DNA of 64,000 nt from the NCBI GenBank assembly GCA_031414415.1, contig JANNVK010000233.1, positions 9,341-73,340 on the forward strand. Reading direction: 5' to 3'. Source of the stretch: JANNVK01 sp031414415. GTDB lineage: Bacteria; Acidobacteriota; Blastocatellia; Pyrinomonadales; Pyrinomonadaceae. This document shows positions 24,907 through 33,370 of this stretch, in pieces. The notes beneath the pieces were generated by a model, which was not told where the DNA came from, ran no database searches, and was given only the letters and a program-made list of their open reading frames with translations. The translations under genes and the position numbers were made by a program. Position 1 is the first letter of the stretch; every line of letters begins with the position of its first letter.

Positions 24907-26544
24907 GTCTTGCACCTTTCCGCTTTGCGTCCGTTTTTCAGTTGCTGATGGCGGTTTAGAGTTTTTTGGTTCATCAGCATCTTTTGGCGTTGGTGTCACC
25001 ATAGGTATTTTTGTCGGTTTTGGTGTCGGTTCAACGCTTGGTTTTGGAGTTGAAGTATTTTCTGGTTTTATCGGTTTATTTACGTTAGCCGTTTTTGTAT
25101 TCACAACACTCGCATTACTTTTAACATTAGCGTTTACAGGTTTTACGGTCACATTTGAAGCTGGCTTATCTGGATTTGGCGTAACTAATACAAATCTTCC
25201 CGGATCATTTATATCAGGCATAAACTGACTTCCACTTGTTGGATCGGTATAAATCATAGTTCCGTTTTGATTGGTGACACTATTTGGCGGAAATCCACCG
25301 CTAGTTGTTGGAAATCCGGTTCCGTATTGAACCGGCGGTCTGCCGCCACGATCCCAAAGTGGATTTGGATCGTTTGGCATTGGCATTGCCATTCCATTAA
25401 TATTCGAATTTCCGTATAATTCCGGCGAATATGAACCCATATTTGAAAGCTCTTGCTCGCTCAAACCAGTTGCCGGAATTGTCGGTTGGACAGGCTGTCC
25501 ATTTGCATCCAACATCATTTCTGTCGCCGGATTTGTCCGCTTTCCGTATGTCATATAGATAAAAAATCCGCTTAACATACAAATTCCTGCTAAAACTATA
25601 AACGCTGTTTTCCAAATATTATTTTGTAAATTCGGATTTGTTGCGGAACCAATTTCGTTTGAACCGTCAATACCAAAAGGCTTTGAACGAATAACCGTAT
25701 TTTGATCACCATCACCAATTGGCGAATTTATTGCTTGTTTGATCGATTCAGCAAAGTCAGTAGCAGTTTGATAACGTTGAATTGGTTGTTTTGCCAAAGC
25801 TCTTTGGATCACTGTTTCGGCATCAATCGGTAGATCATCTCGCAAAGATAAAATCGGCGGTGGCGGTTCTTGCAGATGCTTCATCATCACACGATTTGGA
25901 GTTTCAGCAGAAAAAGGAACTTCTCCGGCAAGCATTTCAAAAAGAATTACACCGAGCGAATAAATATCTGAACGTTCGTCTGGTTCAGAAGATTGCGAAC
26001 ATTGTTCGGGCGAAAGATATTCGGGTAGAGAATCTGAAAAATCGTTTTCGTCGATTTTTACAATTCCAAAATCTTGGATTTTTACAACATCATTTGCATT
26101 TAATGTTTGTAAAAGTTGGATATTTTCGCTACTCAAATTTTTATGAATAACACCAAATGAATGAGCGTTTGAAAGTGCCGCGGCAATTTGGTTAACGATA
26201 TTTGAGGCTCTTTCAATTGAAAATTTTCCTTGAGTTTGAATTGTTTCTTTGAGAGTTTCACCATCAGAGTTTTCTAAAACAATAAAAGCAACAGCATTTT
26301 CAGTAGCAAAATCACTAACATTAACGATGTTTGGATGAGAAATTCGCGACAAGATTTTGGCTTCAAACGAAAATCTTTGAACAATGTTGTCGTCAATCGC
26401 TAGAGCTGGCGAGAGAATTTTAATCGCAACCGGTTTTTCCATCAAAAGATGTTTGCCGCGATAGACTTTTCCAATTCCACTCTCGCGTATCAAATCTTCA
26501 ACGAGATATTTTTCCGCTAATATTTTTCCAATTATTTCCGACAT
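24892..26544 (-). CDS. PknB-like Ser/Thr protein kinase fold lacking the HRD aspartate
   Basis: A 550-residue Hanks-type kinase homologue: kinase domain about 12-270, one transmembrane helix (about 312-333), then a long Pro/Thr/Asn-rich extracytoplasmic tail. The VAIK lysine (Lys42), DFG (158-160), Mg-binding Asn141 and APE-region SPEQ are present, but the catalytic loop reads HKNLSSEN, so the HRD aspartate is Asn136 and the usual lysine is Ser. Catalysis by the standard route is therefore doubtful; it may be a pseudokinase with a scaffold role. The tail has no PASTA repeats. It follows atpE after a terminator. Confidence 0.85.
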   Translation of the reverse strand: MSEIIGKILAEKYLVEDLIRESGIGKVYRGKHLLMEKPVAIKILSPALAIDDNIVQRFSFEAKILSRISHPNIVNVSDFATENAVAFIVLENSDGETLKETIQTQGKFSIERASNIVNQIAAALSNAHSFGVIHKNLSSENIQLLQTLNANDVVKIQDFGIVKIDENDFSDSLPEYLSPEQCSQSSEPDERSDIYSLGVILFEMLAGEVPFSAETPNRVMMKHLQEPPPPILSLRDDLPIDAETVIQRALAKQPIQRYQTATDFAESIKQAINSPIGDGDQNTVIRSKPFGIDGSNEIGSATNPNLQNNIWKTAFIVLAGICMLSGFFIYMTYGKRTNPATEMMLDANGQPVQPTIPATGLSEQELSNMGSYSPELYGNSNINGMAMPMPNDPNPLWDRGGRPPVQYGTGFPTTSGGFPPNSVTNQNGTMIYTDPTSGSQFMPDINDPGRFVLVTPNPDKPASNVTVKPVNANVKSNASVVNTKTANVNKPIKPENTSTPKPSVEPTPKPTKIPMVTPTPKDADEPKNSKPPSATEKRTQSGKVQDSIKY

Positions 26545-26615
26545 ATTTCTAGAACGCTTAGATTTCTAAATCTCGCATTTAGTTGTAGCACATTGCCCAA
26601 AAAATTTGAAGCAAT

Positions 26616-26651
26616 AAAAATGCGGACAAAGCCCAGAAGCCTTATCCGCAA
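26616..26651 (-). terminator. Terminator after atpE
   Basis: On the minus strand TGCGGATAAGGC pairs, with two mismatches, with GCTTTGTCCGCA around a short loop and is followed by a T-rich tract (TTTTTATT). Confidence 0.65.
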
Positions 26652-26671
26652 TTTTCTGATTTCGCAAAAAA

Positions 26672-26992
26672 CTAGAAACCTTTCGCAAAAAAGATAACGA
26701 GTGCGAAAATTACCAAAGATTCGATAAAAGCCAAACCAAGAATCATCATAGTTTGAATTTTTCCGGCAGCACTTGGGTTGCGGGCTGTTCCTTCTAAAGC
26801 GGCAGCACCGATTTTCCCTTGTCCCATTCCGGCTAATCCGGCAGCTAAACCAAATCCGATTACTGCGAGTGCAGAAGCAAGATATTTGTATGATGTAACT
26901 GTTGATTCATTGTCAGCAGCACCAGCTTGTGCAAATACTGGCAATGCCATAACCAAAAGTGTCAGTGTAAAAATTGTAATTTTTTTCAACAT
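26672..26992 (-). CDS. atpE: F0F1 ATP synthase subunit c
   Basis: A 106-residue c subunit with a signal-like N-terminal extension (1-21, MLKKITIFTLTLLVMALPVFA) before the two-helix hairpin. ATG 26992 is chosen because GGAG lies about 10 bp upstream; longer in-frame options lack this. The ion-carrying carboxylate is Glu91 in LAFIESLVIF. Gln58 in GMGQGKIG lies exactly 33 residues earlier and Ser92 follows the Glu, the pattern of Na+-binding rings (Gln32/Glu65/Ser66 in Ilyobacter), although the Tyr ligand is Phe96. It lies downstream of atpB. No b, delta, alpha, gamma, beta or epsilon gene follows. Confidence 0.95.
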   Translation of the reverse strand: MLKKITIFTLTLLVMALPVFAQAGAADNESTVTSYKYLASALAVIGFGLAAGLAGMGQGKIGAAALEGTARNPSAAGKIQTMMILGLAFIESLVIFALVIFFAKGF

Positions 26993-27117
26993 TTTATTGT
27001 GTCTCCTATTTTTTTGTCTAATTTTGCAGAAGACTTTTGAGCGTTTATGATTGCAACCAACTTCGGTATGCGTTTGCTGTTTTGGGAAACGCAAAGCTCC
27101 TGTCGTTAGATTCAAGG

Positions 27118-27260
27118 CAAAAGTAAAAAGTAAAAAGGCAAAAACCTGTTCACAATTATTTCGCCATATATTTCTCTCAAAAATCTGTCTGCATTCTGAA
27201 AATATTAATTTTCAAAAATTTTGGAAGGTAAAACTTTTTACTTTTACCTTTTTACTTTTG
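27118..27260. repeat. Inverted AAAAGTAAAAAG repeats between atpB and atpE
   Basis: CAAAAGTAAAAAG (27118-27130) and its exact complement (27248-27260) flank most of the 273-bp spacer between the two genes; each arm is extended by further AAAAGT/ACTTTT units. The spacer otherwise holds no gene. Confidence 0.7.
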
Positions 27261-27265
27261 TCTTA

Positions 27266-28156
27266 TCAAGCATGTGCAACTTCGCCATGCGTTGCGTGAC
27301 CTTCAACTTCTTCATGTCCGTGATCGTCGCTATGCGAAACTTCGCTCAAGTAAATCATCGAAAGCAATGTAAATACGAGCGTTTGGACGAAGCAAACAAG
27401 CAGAGCAAGCGGCATCAAAATTACCGGAAGCAAAATTTGCGATAAATAAACCGGCAAACCAAGAATTCCGGCTAGTCCTGAAACTGTATTTGCGACTTGT
27501 TCGTCAGCAAAAATGTTACCGAAAAGACGAATTCCAAGCGACATTGGGCGAATAAAATTTGAAATCAATTCGAGCGGGAAAATAAACCACGCCATCCACC
27601 AAATTGGTCCGGCTAAATGTCCAAGATGCTTCGCGATTCCGTTTTCTTTAATTCCGATGAAATTGTAATAAACGAAACACGAAATTCCGAGTGCAAAAGT
27701 TACGCTGACGTGAGCCGTTGGCGGCATAAAGAGCGGAAAAAATCCCATCAAATTTGAGATTAAAATCAAAACCGCAAAAGTTGCCACAACCGGAAAATAT
27801 TTTGTGCTTTGGTCGCCAATAATGTCTTTCATCATATCTTGAACGGTTATAAGTCCTGCTTCAAGAGTAAGTTGTCCGTTTTTTGGGGCATCTTCTGAGA
27901 GTTTACCTTTGAAAATCCAAATCACCGCCATTGTCAGCAAACAAGCGACTACGAACATTACGGTGTACCAAGGAATTGCATTTTCAGCCGTGTATGTTCC
28001 AAAAACTTTCTCGGCATTTGTTCCGAAAAACGCAAAAAACTTATCCCAAATTGGTTTTGTATAAACAATTTGAAAATGATGAACTGGTTCACCAATATAT
28101 TTGTTAACGAATTCTACAATTAGCGGTTCATGATGACCGCCGGAAAATAATAGCAT
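27266..28156 (-). CDS. atpB: F0F1 ATP synthase subunit a
   Basis: A 296-residue subunit a that forms the half-channels for ion entry and exit beside the c ring. ATG 28156 (MLLFSGGHHEP) is preferred; GAGGA lies about 8 bp upstream. The essential arginine is in SLGIRLFGNIFADEQ, and ISNLMGFFPLF with its surrounding helices is typical. The C-terminus is His/Glu-rich (DDHGHEEVEGHATHGEVAHA). The gene starts 1 bp after the upstream atpI-like gene, so translation is probably coupled. Confidence 0.96.
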   Translation of the reverse strand: MLLFSGGHHEPLIVEFVNKYIGEPVHHFQIVYTKPIWDKFFAFFGTNAEKVFGTYTAENAIPWYTVMFVVACLLTMAVIWIFKGKLSEDAPKNGQLTLEAGLITVQDMMKDIIGDQSTKYFPVVATFAVLILISNLMGFFPLFMPPTAHVSVTFALGISCFVYYNFIGIKENGIAKHLGHLAGPIWWMAWFIFPLELISNFIRPMSLGIRLFGNIFADEQVANTVSGLAGILGLPVYLSQILLPVILMPLALLVCFVQTLVFTLLSMIYLSEVSHSDDHGHEEVEGHATHGEVAHA

Positions 28157-28157
28157 C

Positions 28158-28598
28158 TCAAATTTCCTCGTCTCTCGAAAAATGCACGTAAATTTGGTAA
28201 AAAGCCTCAAGCATAATTGCGACAACAAAACTGCAAAGTCCGAGTAAAATTCCAATTACTGAAACCAAACCTGAATAACTTGCAATTGCAACTGCGATTC
28301 CAATTACAATAAATCGAAAAAAGAATCTAAACGCAATAAATCGCGGCGGTTCGCCTTTTAAAGTTGTTGCAAACAAACTCTTTATTGAACCTTGAAGCCA
28401 TCTAAAATTTATCAAAGAAAGAATTCCGCCAATTGCGAAACCTAATATAAAATGTAAATTTGCCAAGAAAAAACTAAAGATTAATGAAACCAAAAGGCTT
28501 GTGATCATTAACCACCAAAGTCGTTTTTCAATCTCACTTTCGGTGCTAATTTCAGCATCTGTTTCGGCAACAGCTAAATGTTCAGGTTCGTCGCTCAT
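28158..28598 (-). CDS. ATP synthase subunit I-like membrane protein
   Basis: About 146 residues from ATG 28598 (MSDEPEHLAVAE); a TTG at 28697 would add 33 residues and overlap the upstream gene. Four hydrophobic segments (from WWLMITSLLVSLIFSFFLANLHFILGFAIGGILSL to the end) match the size and layout of AtpI/UncI proteins, which aid c-ring assembly. Position directly before atpB supports this. Sequence similarity to AtpI is weak by eye, so the symbol is withheld. Confidence 0.7.
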   Translation of the reverse strand: MSDEPEHLAVAETDAEISTESEIEKRLWWLMITSLLVSLIFSFFLANLHFILGFAIGGILSLINFRWLQGSIKSLFATTLKGEPPRFIAFRFFFRFIVIGIAVAIASYSGLVSVIGILLGLCSFVVAIMLEAFYQIYVHFSRDEEI

Positions 28599-28677
28599 TT
28601 GCGAAACAGCTATATTACAAGTTTTGCGAAGCAAGTGCAAAGTTTCACGAGTGTTTACGAGGTTTTTGAAGTCGATT

Positions 28678-28977
28678 TTAGCCGTCTTTATTCGCAATTT
28701 TTACGAATTGATAAAATCCGACGATTGCACCGAAGATAATTCCGATGACAATTCCCCAAGGTGACGTTTGAAAATATTTATCGACAAGCCAGCCAATTCC
28801 GAGAAAAAGCAGAATTCCGCCAATCAGCGTTGTGACCGCGGCGTAAGCGTCTAAACCTTTGCGAGTTGTTTCTGAGTCAGATTCAGATTCTTTATCAGCT
28901 TGGTAAAATCCGTCTTTAACGTCTTTTTCAAACTGTTTGTCCGATTTATTTTCATCTTCATTTATTTCGTGTTGCAT
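28678..28977 (-). CDS. AtpZ/AtpI family F0F1-associated protein
   Basis: A 99-residue protein with a charged N-terminal half and two transmembrane helices with LIGGILLFLGIGWLVDKYF and WGIVIGIIFGAIVGFYQFVKI, the hallmark of the AtpZ (formerly DUF3520-like AtpI) small subunits coded at the head of atp operons. In Na+-type and some H+-type synthases AtpI/AtpZ help assemble the rotor and may form a small cation channel. ATG 28977 is chosen; upstream in-frame sequence has no conserved content. It is divergent from the first GNAT. Confidence 0.8.
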   Translation of the reverse strand: MQHEINEDENKSDKQFEKDVKDGFYQADKESESDSETTRKGLDAYAAVTTLIGGILLFLGIGWLVDKYFQTSPWGIVIGIIFGAIVGFYQFVKIANKDG

Positions 28978-29034
28978 TTGTTCGAATAATAATCCAATTT
29001 CGCATAAAATTATAGTTTCGTTGTCATAAATCAA

Positions 29035-29562
29035 ATGGTTATTTACACAAAACGACTTTTTATTCGTCCATTTAATAGTGAGGATTTTGCTGATGTTTAC
29101 GATTTGCGGAGCGATTCTGCCATAATGTGGTTTATTCGCGAGCCGCAAAGTTTTAGTGAGTCAAAAAGTTGGGTAAAAATGGTTTCTTCAAAATGGGAAA
29201 CCCAAAAACTTGGATTTGCAGGAGTTTTTATTCGTGAAACTGAGGAATTAATAGGCTGGTGCGGACTTTGGGTTTTGCCGGAAAGCGGCGAAATTGAAGT
29301 TGGCTACGCGATTAAACAAAAATATTGGCGAAAAGGTTATGCTTCTGAAGCCGCATTTGAAGTTTTAAATTATGGATTTGATGAATTAAAACTCGAAAAA
29401 ATTGTTGCGGTTGCTTTACCGGAAAATATTGGTTCCGTAAATGTAATGAAAAAAATTGGGATGACATTTATCAAATTTGGAAATTTTTATGGAAATGAAT
29501 TAGTGCAATACGGAATTTTAAAGGAGCAATATGATCGAAACAGAAAGATTGAAAATGATTAA
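29035..29562 (+). CDS. GNAT N-acetyltransferase (RimJ/RimL type), paralogue 1
   Basis: A 175-residue GNAT. TKRLFIRPFNSEDFADVYDL is the RimJ/RimL-like N-terminus, EVGYAIKQKYWRKGYASEA holds the acetyl-CoA pyrophosphate loop, and ENIGSVNVMKKIGM is the C-terminal motif. Substrate is unknown; ribosomal-protein or small-molecule amines are typical. Its 3' end overlaps the next GNAT by 32 bp, and the two proteins share many C-terminal residues, so they arose by tandem duplication. Confidence 0.88.
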   Translation: MVIYTKRLFIRPFNSEDFADVYDLRSDSAIMWFIREPQSFSESKSWVKMVSSKWETQKLGFAGVFIRETEELIGWCGLWVLPESGEIEVGYAIKQKYWRKGYASEAAFEVLNYGFDELKLEKIVAVALPENIGSVNVMKKIGMTFIKFGNFYGNELVQYGILKEQYDRNRKIEND

Positions 29563-30037
29563 ATTTACGCCCGAGGATTTGGAGGAATTAATAGAAACGC
29601 GTTCGGACGAAGACGTAATTCTTTATCTTGGTGGCATAAATTTACAAAATCGTGAAGCTATCACAAAGCGTTTTGCCTTTTATTTAGATTGCTACGAAAA
29701 ATATGGCTTCGGAATGTGCAAGATGATCTGGAAAGAAACTGGCGAAATGATCGGTTGGAGCGGACTTCAACCGCTTCACGATACTACCGAAATTGAAGTT
29801 GGGTATGGAATGAAAAAAGAATTTTGGAAACGCGGAATTGGATTTGAGGCAGCAAAAGGTTGGCTAAAATTTGGTTTTGAAGAGCGTAAACTTGAAAGAA
29901 TTGTTGCGGTTGCGAGTCCTGAGAATATTGCTTCGTGGCGAATTATGGAAAAATGCGGAATGAAACACGAAAAGATTGAGACGTTTTATGAAATGGAATG
30001 TGCGTTTTATGCAATTTCTAAAACCGAATTTCTGTGA
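29531..30037 (+). CDS. GNAT N-acetyltransferase, paralogue 2
   Basis: A 168-residue GNAT with the same layout as its neighbour (IETERLKMIKFTPEDLEELI; EVGYGMKKEFWKRGIGFEAA; ENIASWRIMEKCGM). An AAGGAG ribosome-binding site inside the previous gene (29520-29525) supports ATG 29531. Substrate unknown. Confidence 0.88.
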   Translation: MIETERLKMIKFTPEDLEELIETRSDEDVILYLGGINLQNREAITKRFAFYLDCYEKYGFGMCKMIWKETGEMIGWSGLQPLHDTTEIEVGYGMKKEFWKRGIGFEAAKGWLKFGFEERKLERIVAVASPENIASWRIMEKCGMKHEKIETFYEMECAFYAISKTEFL

Positions 30038-30167
30038 AATAAACATCCCTTTTGCTTGAGCCTAATTTATGCTTATTTTTTCGGCTAACTTGGCAATCTC
30101 TAACTTTCGTGTTGAAATTAACTTGATTTTATTAAACCCCAACTCTAAACCTTGAAGGAGAAAACCA

Positions 30168-31736
30168 ATGCGTTGCCTTATTTTTATATTTTTATTTGCC
30201 ATATCTTTAAATATTTTTGCCCAAACCGATTATGTTACGAGTATCGACGCTTTTCGAGCTGCTCGCGAAACAGAATATAAAACATCTGCGACATCGCCTT
30301 TTTGCGATCGCAAACTTTTTACGAAATTCAAAGGTTTAAAGTGGTATGCAATCGACGAAAGCTATAAAGTAACAGCAAAACTTCGCCTCACGCCGAATGA
30401 ACCATATTTTGATAATCCTTCATTTAATAACAAAGAGGCGATGAAAGCTCGAAAATATGGAGTTTTAACATTCACGCTTCAAGGGCAGGAATTTTCGCTT
30501 AATGCTTATGAACTTGAGCGAATTAGAAATTATGTGTTTATACCTTTTAGCGATCTGACAAATCAAGATGAAACGTATGTTGGCGGACGTTATTTAGACT
30601 TTTCAAAAACTGTAAATGCAACCGTAACTCTTGATTTTAATAGAGCTTTCAATCCTGATTGTGCATATGACAATTGCAATACGTGTCCAATGCCGGCAGT
30701 CGCAAATCGATTATCGATTCGTCTTGAAGCAGGCGAAAAATTGGTCGATAAACCAGTTGAAAAACCCAAAAAAGCCGAGAAAATTAAGGAAATAAAACAA
30801 CCGAAAGTTGAAAAAGAACAAGAAACAAAACCCGAGAAAGTTGCGAAAGTAGAAACACCCAAACCTTCAAAACCAAAAGAAATTAGCGAGCCAAAAGTTG
30901 AAAAGATGAAAGAACGAAAAAAAGATGAAACATCTAAACTTGAACCAATTTCAGGAGATTTTGCAGATTTTGATGGCGTTCGGGTTGCTTATCAAGAAAG
31001 CGGAAAAGGTAAAGAAGCGATAATTTTTGTTCACGGTTGGACTTCAAATAGAGATTTTTGGGCAGGACAAACCAACGGTTATTTTGGTCAGCACACAATT
31101 GCAATCGACCTTCCAGGACACGGAAAAAGCGACAAACCAAAAGTTAATTATTCAATCGAATATTTCGCCAAATCTGTTCAAGCTGTAATGAAAAAAACAG
31201 GTGTAAAAAAAGCTGTTTTGGTCGGTCATAGTATGGGAACGCCAATTATCAGACAATTCTATCGTCTTTATCCAGAACAAGTTATGGCTTTAGTAATTGT
31301 CGATGGAGCATTGCGTCCGTTTGCTCCAAAAGCAGTTATCGATCAATTTATGGCACCGTTGAAGGCTGATTATAAAGCAAATTCTCCAGCATTTGTTGAA
31401 AGACTGATTGGATCGTTGAACAACGAAAATTTAAAAAATCAGATTCGTAAATCGACGAATGCAACACCAGATTATGTTGCTTTAAGTGCGATGGAAGGAA
31501 TGGGCGATGAAAGTTTATTTGCCAAAGATAAGATTGATGTTCCGGTTTTGGCGATTTTGGCGGAAGAATCTTTTGGTCAACAAAAAGATTTGAAAGAGTT
31601 TCTCGGTTCGATGATTCCAAATCTTGATTTTCGAATGTGGCAAGGCGTTGGACATTTTTTGATGATGGAAAAACCACAAGAATTTAACCAATCTTTGCGA
31701 TTTTTTATCAACAAAAATTTGTTTTTTGCAAAATAA
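30168..31736 (+). CDS. Exported DUF1684-alpha/beta hydrolase fusion
   Basis: A 522-residue protein with three parts. Residues 1-19 are a signal peptide. Residues about 25-190 match DUF1684 (SPFCDRKLFTKFKGLKWY, KYGVLTFTLQGQEFSLNAY, ETYVGGRYLDF, FNPDCAYDNCNTCPMP). A Lys/Glu/Pro-rich linker (about 198-258) follows. Residues about 262-520 are an alpha/beta hydrolase with VHGWTSNRDFW, the nucleophile elbow GHSMGT and a late GVGHF histidine. Ester or amide hydrolysis outside the cytoplasm is likely. A strong GAAGGAG ribosome-binding site precedes the ATG. The fusion of these two domains is unusual to me. Confidence 0.8.
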   Translation: MRCLIFIFLFAISLNIFAQTDYVTSIDAFRAARETEYKTSATSPFCDRKLFTKFKGLKWYAIDESYKVTAKLRLTPNEPYFDNPSFNNKEAMKARKYGVLTFTLQGQEFSLNAYELERIRNYVFIPFSDLTNQDETYVGGRYLDFSKTVNATVTLDFNRAFNPDCAYDNCNTCPMPAVANRLSIRLEAGEKLVDKPVEKPKKAEKIKEIKQPKVEKEQETKPEKVAKVETPKPSKPKEISEPKVEKMKERKKDETSKLEPISGDFADFDGVRVAYQESGKGKEAIIFVHGWTSNRDFWAGQTNGYFGQHTIAIDLPGHGKSDKPKVNYSIEYFAKSVQAVMKKTGVKKAVLVGHSMGTPIIRQFYRLYPEQVMALVIVDGALRPFAPKAVIDQFMAPLKADYKANSPAFVERLIGSLNNENLKNQIRKSTNATPDYVALSAMEGMGDESLFAKDKIDVPVLAILAEESFGQQKDLKEFLGSMIPNLDFRMWQGVGHFLMMEKPQEFNQSLRFFINKNLFFAK

Positions 31737-31797
31737 ATTTCTCGACAAAAGGCAGTTGATTCTTGCTAAAATATATTGAGCGATTCGCTTAAATATT

Positions 31798-32310
31798 ATG
31801 GAAAGAGACAAACTTAAAACTGCCGTTGCGATAATCGCGAGCCTTTACTTTTTTTCGATTGTGTATAATCCGTTTAATCCGAGTTTTCTGGATTTTATTG
31901 ATTTGCCAATTCACGAAACCGGACATTTAATCTTTAGCCCGTTTGGCGAATTTTTGATGATAGCCGGCGGTTCGTTGTTTCAAGTAGCGTTTCCGATGGT
32001 TTTTGTCGGTTATTTTGTTTACAACGAAAAGCCATTTTCAGCTGCAATCGTTTTATTTTGGGTTGGGCAAAGTCTTTTAAATGTCTTTATTTACGCTAAC
32101 GATGCGGTTGTTATGCAGTTGATGCTGACAAGTGGAATGACCGGAAGCGAAGGCGGATTTCATGACTGGAATTATCTTCTCGAAACTTTTGGTCTGCTTG
32201 GGAAAACAAATTTGGTTGCGGGCTTTATCAGATTTTTGGGAAGTGCTGTTATTATTATTTCGAGTATTCTCTCAATAAAATTTGCCTTAAAAACTGAACA
32301 AGAACTATGA
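31798..32310 (+). CDS. Membrane protein with HExxH motif
   Basis: A 170-residue protein with about four membrane segments. HETGH at residues 39-43, at the membrane edge (IDLPIHETGHLIFSPFGEF), is a zinc-metalloprotease-type motif as in site-2 proteases (M50), but the distal Asp motif of M50 is not evident. Function is uncertain. The last bases overlap the SDR start (ATGA), so the two are translationally coupled. Confidence 0.6.
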   Translation: MERDKLKTAVAIIASLYFFSIVYNPFNPSFLDFIDLPIHETGHLIFSPFGEFLMIAGGSLFQVAFPMVFVGYFVYNEKPFSAAIVLFWVGQSLLNVFIYANDAVVMQLMLTSGMTGSEGGFHDWNYLLETFGLLGKTNLVAGFIRFLGSAVIIISSILSIKFALKTEQEL

Positions 32311-33089
32311 AAGTTACTTTAATTACTGGAGCTTCAAGCGGAATTGGTGAAGCCTTTGCCCGAAAACTTGCCGCAATGAAACACAATTTGGTTTTGGTCG
32401 CACGGACTGAAGACAAACTTTTTGCGATGTGCGACGAATTAATGGCGAAATATCAAATTACCGCTCATTATGTTGCTCTTGATTTGCTCGAATATCAGGC
32501 TGATGAAAAACTTTTTGAAGAAACTGAACGACACGGTTTAGAAGTCGATTGGTTAATAAACAACGCTGGATTTGGTTCGATGGGCGATTTCGTTAAATTA
32601 CCACTTGAAAACGAACTCGATATGATTGGTTTAAATGTCATGAGTTTAGTTGCACTTTCACATCGATATTTAAAACAAATGCGTGAAAGAAAAAGCGGAA
32701 CAATTATCAATATTTCGTCAACCGCAAGTTTTCAGCCGATTCCTTTTATGTCAACTTATGCTGCAACTAAGGCTTTCGTCACATCATTTAGCGAAGGAAT
32801 TGCCGCAGAAAATAAAAAATACGGAATCAGAGTTTTAGCTTGTTGTCCGGGAGCGACTGAAACTAACTTTTTTGATGTTGCAAATATTGATAAGTCGTTG
32901 ACTGTCAAAGGAATGCAGTTACCGGAAGATGTTGTAGAAGCAACTCTGAAGGCTCTAAAAAAAGGTAAAAGTCACGTTATTTCCGGTTGGTCAAATTATT
33001 TAATTGCACACTTAGCAACCTTCTCGCCAAATTCCATAATTACAAAAGCAATTAGTGCAAAATTGAGTCCAAAATTTCAAAAAAAATAG
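32307..33089 (+). CDS. Short-chain dehydrogenase/reductase
   Basis: A 260-residue classical SDR. TGASSGIGEAFARKL binds NAD(P), NNAGFG follows strand 4, and the catalytic Ser and Tyr-x3-Lys are in ISSTASF and YAATKAF. The ATETNFFD region after strand 6 fits NADP-linked keto-reductases of the DltE/YqjQ kind. Substrate is not identifiable. It overlaps the upstream membrane gene by 4 bp. Confidence 0.92.
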   Translation: MKVTLITGASSGIGEAFARKLAAMKHNLVLVARTEDKLFAMCDELMAKYQITAHYVALDLLEYQADEKLFEETERHGLEVDWLINNAGFGSMGDFVKLPLENELDMIGLNVMSLVALSHRYLKQMRERKSGTIINISSTASFQPIPFMSTYAATKAFVTSFSEGIAAENKKYGIRVLACCPGATETNFFDVANIDKSLTVKGMQLPEDVVEATLKALKKGKSHVISGWSNYLIAHLATFSPNSIITKAISAKLSPKFQKK

Positions 33090-33116
33090 CACAAAAACGG
33101 CAAGATTTTAGGTTAA

Positions 33117-33150
33117 AAGCGTCACATTTATAAGCATAAATATGACGCTT
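33117..33150 (+). terminator. Probable terminator between the SDR and mreB
   Basis: A 15-bp stem with one mismatch (33117-33131 with 33136-33150) and a 4-nt loop, followed by a T-rich stretch (ATTTCTGTTTATTTTT). It closes the SDR unit ahead of the mre promoter region. The rest of the gap to 33370 contains a second hairpin (33282-33300, TCTCAAAT with ATTTGAGA) and no gene. Confidence 0.6.
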
Positions 33151-33370
33151 ATTTCTGTTTATTTTTATCTAAAAAATAAATTTTAAAAAAATGCGTGAAA
33201 CGTGAGTTTTCAATAGCAAAAACAGCCAAAAGCGTTGTATCCTTATACGTTTATAGCTTGATGCAAAAAATTGTCGTCAAGTCTCAAATAAAATTTGAGA
33301 TTGGCGGCTTACGTTTGGAACAAAAATTATTATTAAATCGTTTATTTTAAAGAAGATAACTTAACACAAA

